Assembly: GCA_017380355.1 (NCBI GenBank) | Contig: JAFOED010000149.1 | Location: 1-22,483, forward strand | Direction of reading: 5' to 3' | Origin: Ruminococcus sp. | GTDB lineage: Bacteria; Bacillota; Clostridia; Oscillospirales; Acutalibacteraceae | Length of the DNA stretch: 22,483 bases | Shown: positions 1 to 7,335 of the stretch, in pieces | Numbering within the stretch: the stretch's first letter is position 1 | How the letters are laid out: each line of letters opens with the position of its first letter | Notes under the pieces: model-generated | What the model saw: the letters and a program-made list of their open reading frames with translations, nothing else | Told to the model about the DNA's origin: nothing | The model's database searches: none | Position numbers and translations under genes: made by a program

Positions 1-74
1 ATTCCGTAGGTACAGACTTTACCTTTCGGTATAGAACAGACAACATCGTAAATTCTATCATAAACGCTATCCAT
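1..74 (-). CDS. MGMT-family alkyltransferase-like protein, N-terminal fragment
   Basis: Partial gene running off the left edge; only the first 24 codons are present. The ATG directly follows the TAA of rlmD, and the end of rlmD (AAAGGGTGAG) supplies the ribosome binding site, so the two are probably translated together. The peptide begins MDSVYDRIYDVVCSIPKGKV and continues with CTYG. The IPxGKVxTYG pattern is the conserved start of the DNA-binding domain of O6-alkylguanine transferases. Because the protein starts just before this motif, it is probably one of the short (about 100-residue) alkyltransferase-like proteins that bind alkylated guanine, rather than full-length Ogt or Ada. Whether it has the PCHR cysteine (active) or PWHR (ATL type) lies outside the window. 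Confidence 0.8.
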   Translation of the reverse strand, partial: MDSVYDRIYDVVCSIPKGKVCTYG

Positions 75-1436
75 TTACTCACCCTTTAAAAGCAGGCACA
101 CACTCTCGCAGTGCGCGGTGCGTGGGAATAAATCTACAGGGGTTATTTCTTTTACAATATACTTAAGCTCTTCGAAAAGCTTTAAATCACGCGCTAAAGT
201 CGCTGGGTCACATGACACGTAAACCACACGTGAAGGCTCCATCTGAGTGATAGTGTGGATAAGCTCCTCTGTCAGTCCTTTTCGCGGAGGGTCTACTATA
301 ACAACGTCGGGTTTTATTCCCTCTTTTTCAAGCTGTAATCCCGCTTTTGTAGCGTCAGCGCAGATGAAACGAGCGTTTGTTATGCCGTTATTCTCGGCGT
401 TAATCTTTGCGTTTTCGATAGCTTCGTCGATAATCTCGACACCTATCAGCTCTTTACACTCTTTCGCCATCGTAAGACCTATAGTACCCGTACCACAGTA
501 AAGGTCCATAAGCACTTCGCTACCTGTAAGACAAGCGTACTCTTTCGCTTTTTCGTAGAGCTTTTGCGCCTGAATTCGGTTCACCTGATAAAACGCAAGC
601 GGTGACAGCTCAAATTTCAAGCCACAAAGCACGTCTTCTATGCTTTCTTTGCCGTAAACTACGATGTTTTTATAGCCTAAAATCACGTTGGTTTTCTCTT
701 TGTTCACGTTTATAACGATGCTTTTTACCTGTGAGTATTTTTCTATAATGGAATTAAACAACTCATCCTGATGAGGAAAGCTCTCGCCGTTTACGACCAC
801 GCACACCATAACTTCACCTGTTTTTTCTCCAACTCGAAGATACAGGTGTCGGATTTTTCCGCTGTGCTTTTCTTCGTCATAAATAAGATACGGGTGTTTT
901 GTGACAAACTCTTTAAAGGTTTGTGAAATCTGGGTGAAAATAGGGGGAGATAAAAGACAGTCGTCACAGCTTGCGATTCGGTGGCTGTGGCGTGAATAAA
1001 ATCCCATCTCAACCTCACCGTTTTTATTAAGCGAAACCGGAATCTGCGCTTTGTTTCTGTATCGGTCGACTCGCTCGTCAGCGCCGATTATGTCAACTAC
1101 CTTTTCTCCGTCGACTTTACCGATTCGAGTTAAAGCGTCGTACACTTTCTTAAACTTAATCTGTTTTTCAGCAGTGTAACTTAAGTGTCTGTAAACACAA
1201 CCGCCACAACGATTTGATACAGGACACAAAGGCTCAATTCTGTGCTCACTTTTTGTAACAATCTTTTCGATTTTACCGAAGCACAGGTTCTTTTTCACTT
1301 TTAAAATGCGGACATCGCACACGTCACCTATTGCGGTGTCAGGCACAAAAACCACCATAGAGTCAGTTTTTCCGACTCCGCTACCGTCGGATGTCATATC
1401 TATTATTTCTAATCTGATTATGTCGTTTTTCTTCAT
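75..1436 (-). CDS. rlmD: 23S rRNA (uracil-5-)-methyltransferase, RlmD/RumA family
   Basis: SAM-dependent enzyme expected to make 5-methyluridine in 23S rRNA; in Firmicutes one enzyme (RlmCD) can do both U747 and U1939, so the exact site is not decided by sequence. The 453-residue length is normal. Residues about 3-60 look like a TRAM RNA-binding domain. Cysteines 71, 77, 80 and 160 (CPVSNRCGGC and later DDCLL) match the 4Fe-4S cluster ligands of RumA. The SAM motif DLYCGTGTIGL is at about 311-321, DPPRKG at 382-387, the catalytic nucleophile C409 lies in VSCDPATLARDL, and E444 in AHCESV is the likely general base. The ATG at 1436 has only a weak ribosome binding site. It is divergent from murC and directly upstream of the alkyltransferase-like gene. 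Confidence 0.93.
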   Translation of the reverse strand: MKKNDIIRLEIIDMTSDGSGVGKTDSMVVFVPDTAIGDVCDVRILKVKKNLCFGKIEKIVTKSEHRIEPLCPVSNRCGGCVYRHLSYTAEKQIKFKKVYDALTRIGKVDGEKVVDIIGADERVDRYRNKAQIPVSLNKNGEVEMGFYSRHSHRIASCDDCLLSPPIFTQISQTFKEFVTKHPYLIYDEEKHSGKIRHLYLRVGEKTGEVMVCVVVNGESFPHQDELFNSIIEKYSQVKSIVINVNKEKTNVILGYKNIVVYGKESIEDVLCGLKFELSPLAFYQVNRIQAQKLYEKAKEYACLTGSEVLMDLYCGTGTIGLTMAKECKELIGVEIIDEAIENAKINAENNGITNARFICADATKAGLQLEKEGIKPDVVIVDPPRKGLTEELIHTITQMEPSRVVYVSCDPATLARDLKLFEELKYIVKEITPVDLFPRTAHCESVCLLLKGE

Positions 1437-1612
1437 AATTTCAGCCCTAACTTAGCTCTAGCAATAAATCTTACATAAAAATTATACAGTAACAACGCGG
1501 TTTATTTTTCTATATAATAAAAAAGAAGTAACAAAATTGAAACAGATGTTTATTTTTTATCCATAAAACATTATAATACATTTGTAATTGTATAATGTGA
1601 GGGGCAACGATT
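1437..1612. promoter_or_regulatory. Divergent intergenic region between rlmD and murC
   Basis: AT-rich spacer that must hold both promoters. For murC there is TATAAT at 1572-1577 without a convincing -35, and a ribosome binding site TGAGGGG at about 1597-1604, eight to nine bases before the ATG. A second TATAAT at 1591-1596 would place the transcript start inside the ribosome binding site, so it is less likely. For rlmD there is TATAAT on the minus strand at 1486-1481, again with no good -35, and a weaker pair TTTCAA (1542-1537), 17 bases, TATTAT (1519-1514). Start sites cannot be fixed by eye. Confidence 0.4.
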
Positions 1613-2986
1613 ATGAAATACGATAACTTGCTTGATAATATCAAAAAAATTCACTTCATCGGCATCGGCGGTTCAGGTATGTGTCCGCTTGCTGAGATTT
1701 TACACAGCGAGGGTTTCACTCTTACCGGTTCTGACTGTAACGAAAGCGATACTTTAGAGCGAATCAAATCATACGGCATCCCTGTATTTATGGGACATAA
1801 AAAAGAGAACATAACCGACCAGGAGCTCGTAGTTTATACTGCGGCTGTAAAGCAGGATAACCCTGAGCTCTTGGAAGCTAACGCAAAAGGTATCCCTACT
1901 CTCGAGCGTTCTGTTATGCTCGGTATCGTTACACGCAGATACAACCGTTCAATCGCGGTTTCAGGTACACACGGAAAGACATCGACAACAGCTATGCTGT
2001 CACAGGTGTTAATCGGCTCGGGTTTTGACCCTTCTGCTATCATCGGCGGTAAATTGCCATTCATCGGCGGTAACTCATACGTAGGTCAAAGCGATATCAT
2101 CGTGTGCGAAGCGTGTGAGTATGTCGACACATTCTTAGAGCTTAATCCGTACATCTCGATTATCTTAAACGTTGACGCTGACCACCTCGATTACTTCAAG
2201 GATTTAGACCACATCAAGCGCAGTTTCAATAAATTTGCAAACCAGACAACAGGCGCACTTGTTATAAACGGCGACGACGAAAACACTCTCGACGCTGTAA
2301 AAGACATAAATTTACCGAAAATCACTTTCGGCTTTAAAGACACTAACGACTACTACGCACAAAACTTAACAGTCAAGGGTGCTACTTCTACTTTCGACTT
2401 TATGTCAAAAGGCGAAAAGCTGTGCGAAATCGAGCTTGTAGTTCCTGGCAACCACAACGTACTAAACTCTTTAGCAGCGGCTGCTACTGCTCATTACTTA
2501 GGTGCAACCCCACAGAGCATCGCAGAAAATCTTCACAAGTTCACTGGTGTTCACAGACGTTTTGAGGTACTCGGCAAGCCACAGGGCATCACAGTAGCTG
2601 ACGACTTCGCTCACCATCCGACAGAGCTTACTACTACACTTAAAGCCGCTATGAATATGGGCTTTAACACAGTATGGGCTGTATTCCAGCCACACACTTT
2701 CTCACGTACAGCGATGTTACTCGACGATTTCGCGAAGGCTCTCTCGATTCCTGACAAAGCTATCATCTCAGAAATCTTACCGGTTAGAGAAACTAACACA
2801 TACAACATCTACAACACCGATTTAGGTGCAAAGGTCGAGGGTAGTAAGTGCATCGACACATTTGAAGACATCACAAAGTACATCGTAGAAAATGCAAAAG
2901 AAGGCGATTTAGTCCTCACGATGGGTGGCGGTAACGTCTACATGTGCGCTAATATGATTTTAAAAGCTCTTTCAGTTGAAGAGTAA
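1613..2986 (+). CDS. murC: UDP-N-acetylmuramate--L-alanine ligase
   Basis: ATP-dependent cytoplasmic Mur ligase that adds the first residue (L-Ala) to UDP-MurNAc in peptidoglycan synthesis. The 457-residue length is usual. The N-terminal nucleotide-binding motif HFIGIGGSGMCPLAEIL is at about 14-30, the ATP P-loop GTHGKTST at 118-125, the central-domain segments EACEY (about 166-170) and NVDADHLDYF (186-195), and the C-terminal DDFAHHPTE at 330-338, which is typical of MurC rather than MurD/E/F. The ATG at 1613 has the ribosome binding site TGAGGGG. It stands alone on the plus strand and is closed by a terminator at 3011-3037, so it is probably monocistronic. The product works in the same pathway as the alr product encoded elsewhere in this window. 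Confidence 0.97.
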   Translation: MKYDNLLDNIKKIHFIGIGGSGMCPLAEILHSEGFTLTGSDCNESDTLERIKSYGIPVFMGHKKENITDQELVVYTAAVKQDNPELLEANAKGIPTLERSVMLGIVTRRYNRSIAVSGTHGKTSTTAMLSQVLIGSGFDPSAIIGGKLPFIGGNSYVGQSDIIVCEACEYVDTFLELNPYISIILNVDADHLDYFKDLDHIKRSFNKFANQTTGALVINGDDENTLDAVKDINLPKITFGFKDTNDYYAQNLTVKGATSTFDFMSKGEKLCEIELVVPGNHNVLNSLAAAATAHYLGATPQSIAENLHKFTGVHRRFEVLGKPQGITVADDFAHHPTELTTTLKAAMNMGFNTVWAVFQPHTFSRTAMLLDDFAKALSIPDKAIISEILPVRETNTYNIYNTDLGAKVEGSKCIDTFEDITKYIVENAKEGDLVLTMGGGNVYMCANMILKALSVEE

Positions 2987-3010
2987 TCACAACAAGAAAT
3001 AAGAAACAAA

Positions 3011-3037
3011 AAAGGCAGTTCGTTTTGAACTGCCTTT
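3011..3037. terminator. Bidirectional intrinsic terminator of murC and htrA
   Basis: Perfect 11-bp stem AAAGGCAGTTC (3011-3021) with GAACTGCCTTT (3027-3037) and a 5-base loop. It is followed by CTTTTATT on the plus strand and, on the minus strand, by a run of T interrupted by one G, so it can serve the two converging genes. Confidence 0.93.
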
Positions 3038-3086
3038 CTTTTATTCATTAAGGGGAATTTATCAGAAAAAAGTTATTATCTTATTA

Positions 3087-4673
3087 TCATTCAAAAGGGT
3101 TGAAGATATTGTCTGCGTTTTCGTTTTTAATAACGTCAGCAGGAACGTACTCATCGAGGACTATATCAACGCTCGCTGTACGACCACCACGCTCGATTTC
3201 AAGCGTCACGGTATCGCCAACCTTTTTGTCGTCGAGCTGTGCTTCAACATCAGCGGTAGACTTAATCTCGTTACCGTTAATGCTGACGATTCGGTCACCC
3301 TGCTGGATGCCTGCTTTATACGCTGCGGAGTCAAAATCAACAGAGTAAACGTAACAACCGTCCTGAGAATTTCCGTAGTAGTACATAGAGTACATCGAGT
3401 TTGTGAGGTCGATAAGCTGCATACCTACAGTAACTCTGCCTCTGACATAGCCGTACTCTTTTAAGTCGTCTAAAATATCTATAACGTCGTTAATCGGGAT
3501 AGCAAATCCAAGACCCTCGATTTCTTCGCCTGAAGATTTAGCGACTACAATGCCTATAAGTGCGCCCTGACCATCAAACAGACCGCCGCCTGAGTTACCA
3601 GGATTAATAGCAGAGTCAGTCTGTAAAAGGCTCATAGTTTCGTCGTCAATAACAACGTCTCTGTCAAGCGCCGAGATGATACCATCAGTAACAGTACCGC
3701 CAAGCTGACCTAAAGGGTTACCGATAGCGACAGCCTTGTCGCCGACTTTGAGCTTATCAGAGTCGCCGAAGTTTGCACATTTAAGTCCTGTTGCATCAAT
3801 TTTTAGAAGTGCTACGTCAACAACGGAGTCTTTACCCACAAGCTGTGCTTTGTAGGAAGTCTGGTCTCTTAATGTAACAGTAATCGAAGACGCACCGTCG
3901 ATAACGTGGTTGTTAGTAACAATATATCCGTCAGAGGATATAATAACGCCCGAGCCTGCGCCCTGTGATACGTACTGACCATAAAACGAGTTTGTCGACA
4001 TAATTTCGGTCGTAATTTCAACGACGGTGTCGGCTACTTCGTCGGTTATCTGGGATGTTGGTTTGTCAGAGAGAGTCTGCGCTGTTTCTTCGTCGATGTC
4101 GACTTTGTTAATAATCATCGCGCCGTTATCCGAAATCTTAGTACCAGAAAGCTTAATCTCTGAATAAAGCATTGAGCCTGCAAAACCCACAAACGCGGAC
4201 AGCACGATAGTAACCACTAAAAGAAGTGCCACAAGTGACAGCGGGATGCTTCTTCTCTCCTTCTTTTTCTCAGGAGGAACTGGGGTGCTTGCGTGTTGCT
4301 CACGTGTGTAAGTATTTTGAGAATACGGATTTGAGTAATTATACTCACCGCTATAGCTGTAAGGCTGTGGCTGAGCACTTTCCTGTGATTGTGGTCGAGT
4401 GCTCTGCACAGCGCTTTCCTGTGCGTATGGGTTTACGTACGGATTAGTGTATGGTCGTGTGTGCTCTGTATACTGTGCGCTAAACTGTGGCTCCTTGACC
4501 TGTGGTGTGTCAATCTGAGGCTCACTAAAATGAGGTGTGTCAATCTGAGGCTCGCTGTGAGAGTAAATCTCTGTGTTTTCGGCAGAGCTTTCTTGTGAGT
4601 AAAGCTCATCGCCTTTATTTTCTTCGTTTTCATTCGGATTAAAGCCGAAAATATCATCGAATTTATCAGTCAT
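3087..4673 (-). CDS. htrA: Membrane-anchored HtrA/DegP-like serine protease with C-terminal PDZ domain
   Basis: Envelope quality-control protease, 528 residues. Order: an unusual cytoplasmic tail of about 140 residues rich in Ser, Gln, Pro, Tyr and Glu; basic stretch EKKKERR; one membrane segment at about 144-168; trypsin-like domain facing outside; PDZ domain at about 410-505. The catalytic triad is visible as H256 (TNNHVIDG), D286 (VVDVALLKID) and S361 (GNSGGG). The tail is longer than in Bacillus HtrA and contains a duplicated SEPQIDTP unit. The ATG at 4673 has an excellent AGGAGG ribosome binding site (4686-4681), and a promoter lies at 4737-4709. Transcribed alone and convergent with murC. 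Family assignment is firm; the physiological substrates are unknown. Confidence 0.95.
   Translation of the reverse strand: MTDKFDDIFGFNPNENEENKGDELYSQESSAENTEIYSHSEPQIDTPHFSEPQIDTPQVKEPQFSAQYTEHTRPYTNPYVNPYAQESAVQSTRPQSQESAQPQPYSYSGEYNYSNPYSQNTYTREQHASTPVPPEKKKERRSIPLSLVALLLVVTIVLSAFVGFAGSMLYSEIKLSGTKISDNGAMIINKVDIDEETAQTLSDKPTSQITDEVADTVVEITTEIMSTNSFYGQYVSQGAGSGVIISSDGYIVTNNHVIDGASSITVTLRDQTSYKAQLVGKDSVVDVALLKIDATGLKCANFGDSDKLKVGDKAVAIGNPLGQLGGTVTDGIISALDRDVVIDDETMSLLQTDSAINPGNSGGGLFDGQGALIGIVVAKSSGEEIEGLGFAIPINDVIDILDDLKEYGYVRGRVTVGMQLIDLTNSMYSMYYYGNSQDGCYVYSVDFDSAAYKAGIQQGDRIVSINGNEIKSTADVEAQLDDKKVGDTVTLEIERGGRTASVDIVLDEYVPADVIKNENADNIFNPFE
4504..4553 (-). repeat. Two-copy 30-base in-frame repeat in the htrA tail
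   Basis: The 20-base string GGTGTGTCAATCTGAGGCTC occurs identically at 4504-4523 and 4534-4553, a spacing of 30 bases. In protein this gives two SEPQIDTP units, and a weaker third KEPQFS follows. Ten-codon spacing keeps the frame, so the array can grow or shrink without breaking the protein. Confidence 0.9.
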
Positions 4674-4708
4674 AAAAAATCCTCCTATAAAGGTAGTGTA
4701 CAGTAGAT

Positions 4709-4737
4709 AATATACTATAAAAAAAGAGATTTATCAA
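4709..4737 (-). promoter_or_regulatory. Sigma-A type promoter of htrA
   Basis: On the minus strand TTGATA (4737-4732), a 17-base spacer, then TATATT (4714-4709), both close to consensus. The transcript would start near 4702, about 28 bases before the htrA ATG. No CtsR- or CIRCE-like operator was recognised around it. Confidence 0.6.
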
Positions 4738-4805
4738 TCTATGCTATGATTATATTTACTCCTCTTGACAGTTTTATGATTAATAAATTAACAATTTTTG
4801 AACAT

Positions 4806-4837
4806 AAAAAATGAGTCCGAAAAAGCATCGGACTCAT
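4806..4837 (-). terminator. Intrinsic terminator of the dockerin gene
   Basis: Perfect 9-bp stem ATGAGTCCG (4811-4819) with CGGACTCAT (4829-4837) around a 9-base loop. Read on the minus strand the stem is followed directly by a T run (complement of 4810-4806), so it terminates the gene ending at 4920. Confidence 0.88.
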
Positions 4838-4866
4838 TCTTATATTTTAGTATTTATTTTTTAAAC
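4806..4866. repeat. 61-bp direct repeat, copy 1
   Basis: Matches 5840-5900 at 60 of 61 positions (T at 4816 against C at 5850). It holds the terminator of the dockerin gene plus about 29 bases of AT-rich sequence that precede the hairpin in the minus-strand direction. The repeats are 1,034 bases apart and flank the dockerin gene with its promoter. Confidence 0.97.
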
Positions 4867-4919
4867 TTTTGAAAACAGCTAAATCCAACGAGATTTTTTC
4901 TTTTACTTACTATTCATTT

Positions 4920-5603
4920 TTATCCTGTAACTGTGTCCTCTATTTTAGCGAGTTTTCTCTGGATAGCGGTAGCATCGAAGATAGTCGTTTCACCGTCGCG
5001 GTTAACATCGGTAATAGAAAAATTAAAAAAATCCTCATAAGCAATTGTCTGAACAGTTGTTATAAAATGATCGTTATACTTTGCTATATAACGCTGAATA
5101 TATGTAGCATCCATGATATCAACGCTTCCACTTTCGTCAATATCTCCTAACAATTGTCCTATACCATATTCTTCTAAAGTTTCTAGAAAATTAGGGCAAC
5201 GCTGTAAAATTTCATCAGCGTTATCGTTAACAACTCCAATAAACTCATTTGTTTCTGGGATATATACAGCATAACCCATACTAAATTCGTTCTCGCCATT
5301 ACCTGAAACACTACATATAACTCTATCACCAACTAATCCACCATATTTGATATCCCATGGTATAAATGTAGTCATATACGCAATCAAAGCCCAATCAATC
5401 TCATCGTTCGAATCGTCTTTATAGTGATGGAATTCTCGATAAACAACAGGTTCTACACGATAGCAGTGCTCAAACGCTATATCATAAAACTTATTATCAA
5501 CTTTTGGAAACTCATTGTATGAATCCGAATAAGCATATGCAGTTATAGAAATTATAGATATCAACATAACCACAACTAATAATATACTAACTAATTTTTT
5601 CAT
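4920..5603 (-). CDS. Small secreted protein with C-terminal type I dockerin domain
   Basis: 227 residues from the ATG at 5603, chosen because it has a GAGGAGTGAT ribosome binding site and starts a clear signal peptide (MKKLVSILLVVVMLISIISI, cleavage probably after TAYA). A TTG at 5660 in frame would add 19 residues but has no support. Residues about 25-150 form a region I do not recognise; no enzyme motif is visible. Residues 153-176 (GDIDESGSVDIMDATYIQRY onwards) and 198-221 (TDVNRDGETTIFDATAIQRK onwards) are the paired F-hand repeats of a type I dockerin, with Ca2+ ligands D154, D156, S158, S160, D165 and D199, N201, D203, E205, D210. Dockerins bind cohesins on scaffoldins or cell-surface proteins; no cohesin is encoded in this window. 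The coding region is visibly more AT-rich than its neighbours and sits between two 61-bp repeats. Confidence 0.88.
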   Translation of the reverse strand: MKKLVSILLVVVMLISIISITAYAYSDSYNEFPKVDNKFYDIAFEHCYRVEPVVYREFHHYKDDSNDEIDWALIAYMTTFIPWDIKYGGLVGDRVICSVSGNGENEFSMGYAVYIPETNEFIGVVNDNADEILQRCPNFLETLEEYGIGQLLGDIDESGSVDIMDATYIQRYIAKYNDHFITTVQTIAYEDFFNFSITDVNRDGETTIFDATAIQRKLAKIEDTVTG

Positions 5604-5717
5604 AATATCACTCCTCGTTAAAATAAAACTCTTTTTTATCAATGTTATATTTAACTTCAAATCAATACAGGTAACCCATCTGAATCCTCTCCTAAAAACT
5701 TATATTCTTATATTTTA

Positions 5718-5746
5718 ATTATAGCACCGAAAAATCACGTTTACTA
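5718..5746 (-). promoter_or_regulatory. Putative extended -10 promoter of the dockerin gene
   Basis: Minus strand TGCTATAAT (5726-5718) is a perfect extended -10 box. The -35 position 17 bases upstream (TAGTAA, 5746-5741) is poor, which extended -10 promoters tolerate. The start would be near 5711. Confidence 0.5.
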
Positions 5747-5839
5747 TAAGCATTATAGATAAAAATCAAGTGCTAGGTTTGTGCATATTTTTGGTAAAAA
5801 CTAAAGGTGAAAAAGCTTTGATTACGAGAGCGGAAAACA

Positions 5840-5871
5840 AAAAAATGAGCCCGAAAAAGCATCGGACTCAT
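5840..5871 (-). terminator. Intrinsic terminator of the GNAT-apbE-NSS operon
   Basis: Stem ATGAGCCCG (5845-5853) with CGGACTCAT (5863-5871) and a 9-base loop, then a T run on the minus strand. It is the same hairpin as at 4811-4837 except that C5850 faces A5866, so one stem pair is lost. Confidence 0.82.
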
Positions 5872-5900
5872 TCTTATATTTTAGTATTTATTTTTTAAAC
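5840..5900. repeat. 61-bp direct repeat, copy 2
   Basis: Second copy of the repeat at 4806-4866, one mismatch. The sequences just outside the two copies do not resemble each other on either side, so the identity ends sharply. Confidence 0.97.
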
Positions 5901-5938
5901 CTGAAGTTTAGTTTCGTAAAGCGAAAAGGCTTTATTTA

Positions 5939-7312
5939 TTATACCTTTACAAATGAAAGTACGAGCACAGCGATAATGATGATAGGAAGTAAGAACTTCA
6001 TATAGTACACCATAAAGCGTGGGTACTTAGGGCCTTTACCTGTATTAACTTCTTTAAGGAAGTTTTCTTTACCCCAGCCGAACTTCCAAGTACAGAATAC
6101 AACGTACACAAGGCTACCGATTGGGAGTAAACATTTTGACACGATTGTGTCCTCTAAATCCATAAAGCCCTGACCGAATACCTTGATGTCAGCCCAGATA
6201 GAGTTAGAGAAGATAGCAGGAAGTACGAGCACCATCATAATGCCGATGTTTATTAAGCACACAGCCCATCTCTTGAGCTTTGTGAGTTCCAGCCAGAACG
6301 AAACGATGTTCTCAAAAACAGCGATTACTGTCGAGAATGCTGCAAACATCATAAACAGGAAGAAAAGTGTACCGACAATTCTTCCACCAGGCATCTGGTT
6401 GAAAATAGACGAAAGTGTTGTGAAAAGGAAGCTTGCGCTTACTGTGCCTGCGTCTGCTGTGATACCGTTGTTGTATGTAAAGCATGCAGGGAAAACGATA
6501 AGACCTGACATAAGCGCTACGAAAGTATCGAGCGAAATAATAGTAGTAGCTTCGCTTAAAAGTCTTCTCTCTTTACCGATATAGCTACCGAAAATCGCAA
6601 CGGAACCGATACCGATAGAAAGCGTAAAGAACGCCTGACCCATAGCCGCAGAAACAACTGTCGCAATACCTGCTTCTTTCATTTTTGCAAATGAAGGAAT
6701 GAGGTAGAATTTAAGACCTTCAGCAGCGTTAGAAAGTGTGCACGCATAAACAGCAAGTCCTACTAAAAGCACTAACAGAGCTACCATCATAACCTTTGTG
6801 ATTCGCTCTACGCCCTTCTGAAGACCGAGCGCACACACGCCAAAGCACAGAATAATTACTGCATAAGTAGCAATTACGTTTAGTGGGGTGTTGGTTGCTG
6901 TAGCACCGAAAGCTTCTCCGAGCTTTGCAGGGTCTGTTATTCCCGCGATAGAGCCTGTCAGGTACTTTACAAAGTACACAACCATCCAGCACGAAATTGT
7001 GCAGTAGAACATCATAAGCAGGTAGTTACCAGAAACGCCTAAGTACTTCATAAGGTGCCATTTCTGTTTTGGTCTTTCGAGCACGTCAAAAGACGTCGCG
7101 ATACTACGCTGACTCGCTCTGCCGACAGCGAGCTCCGCCATCATAACAGGTAAGCCAAGTAAAACAAGGAACGCAATGTACATAAGCACGAAAGCCGCAC
7201 CGCCGTACGCACCTGTAATAATCGGGAAACGGTAAACGTTACCAAGACCGATTGCACATCCGGCTGAAATCAGGATAAAACCCAGTCTCGAGCCTAATTT
7301 TTCTCTTTCCAT
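5939..7312 (-). CDS. Sodium-dependent transporter, NSS (neurotransmitter:sodium symporter) family
   Basis: 457 residues with about eleven to twelve hydrophobic helices. The first helix carries the family signature GCAIGLGNVYRFP at 18-30, whose unwound region binds Na+ and substrate in LeuT and MhsT, followed by GAYGGAAF and GLPVMMAELAVGR (53-65). Bacterial members mostly import amino acids with Na+; the substrate here cannot be read from the sequence. The ATG at 7312 has GAGAGG as ribosome binding site, 23 bases after the apbE stop, so it is the last gene of a three-gene operon. Transcription ends at the hairpin at 5871-5845. Confidence 0.94.
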   Translation of the reverse strand: MEREKLGSRLGFILISAGCAIGLGNVYRFPIITGAYGGAAFVLMYIAFLVLLGLPVMMAELAVGRASQRSIATSFDVLERPKQKWHLMKYLGVSGNYLLMMFYCTISCWMVVYFVKYLTGSIAGITDPAKLGEAFGATATNTPLNVIATYAVIILCFGVCALGLQKGVERITKVMMVALLVLLVGLAVYACTLSNAAEGLKFYLIPSFAKMKEAGIATVVSAAMGQAFFTLSIGIGSVAIFGSYIGKERRLLSEATTIISLDTFVALMSGLIVFPACFTYNNGITADAGTVSASFLFTTLSSIFNQMPGGRIVGTLFFLFMMFAAFSTVIAVFENIVSFWLELTKLKRWAVCLINIGIMMVLVLPAIFSNSIWADIKVFGQGFMDLEDTIVSKCLLPIGSLVYVVFCTWKFGWGKENFLKEVNTGKGPKYPRFMVYYMKFLLPIIIIAVLVLSFVKV

Positions 7313-7335
7313 AATAACCTCTCATTTATTAAAAT

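Larger units (their letters stand above)
5604..5938. other. Intergenic region upstream of the dockerin gene
   Basis: 335 bases without a convincing gene. It holds the dockerin promoter (about 5746-5718), a possible 5-codon leader ORF on the minus strand (5679-5662, ATG GGT TAC CTG TAT TGA) preceded by AGGAGAGG, and at its right side the second 61-bp repeat with the terminator of the NSS transporter. The 5' untranslated region of the dockerin gene would be about 110 bases, which is long, but no riboswitch was recognised in it. Confidence 0.6.

Noticed and set aside
1591..1596. TATAAT just before murC as its -10 box
   Set aside because: Transcription would begin inside the ribosome binding site, leaving almost no leader; the TATAAT at 1572 fits better.
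4226..4657. Several overlapping open frames in both directions across the htrA tail
   Set aside because: They are by-products of the low-complexity tail and lack ribosome binding sites; the htrA frame has a full domain structure, promoter and ribosome binding site.
5604..5660. Longer start for the dockerin protein at TTG 5660
   Set aside because: No ribosome binding site, and it would put 19 polar and basic residues before the signal peptide.
4806..5900. Insertion sequence or composite transposon formed by the two 61-bp repeats
   Set aside because: The repeats are direct, hold ordinary terminators, have no terminal inverted repeats and no transposase lies between them.
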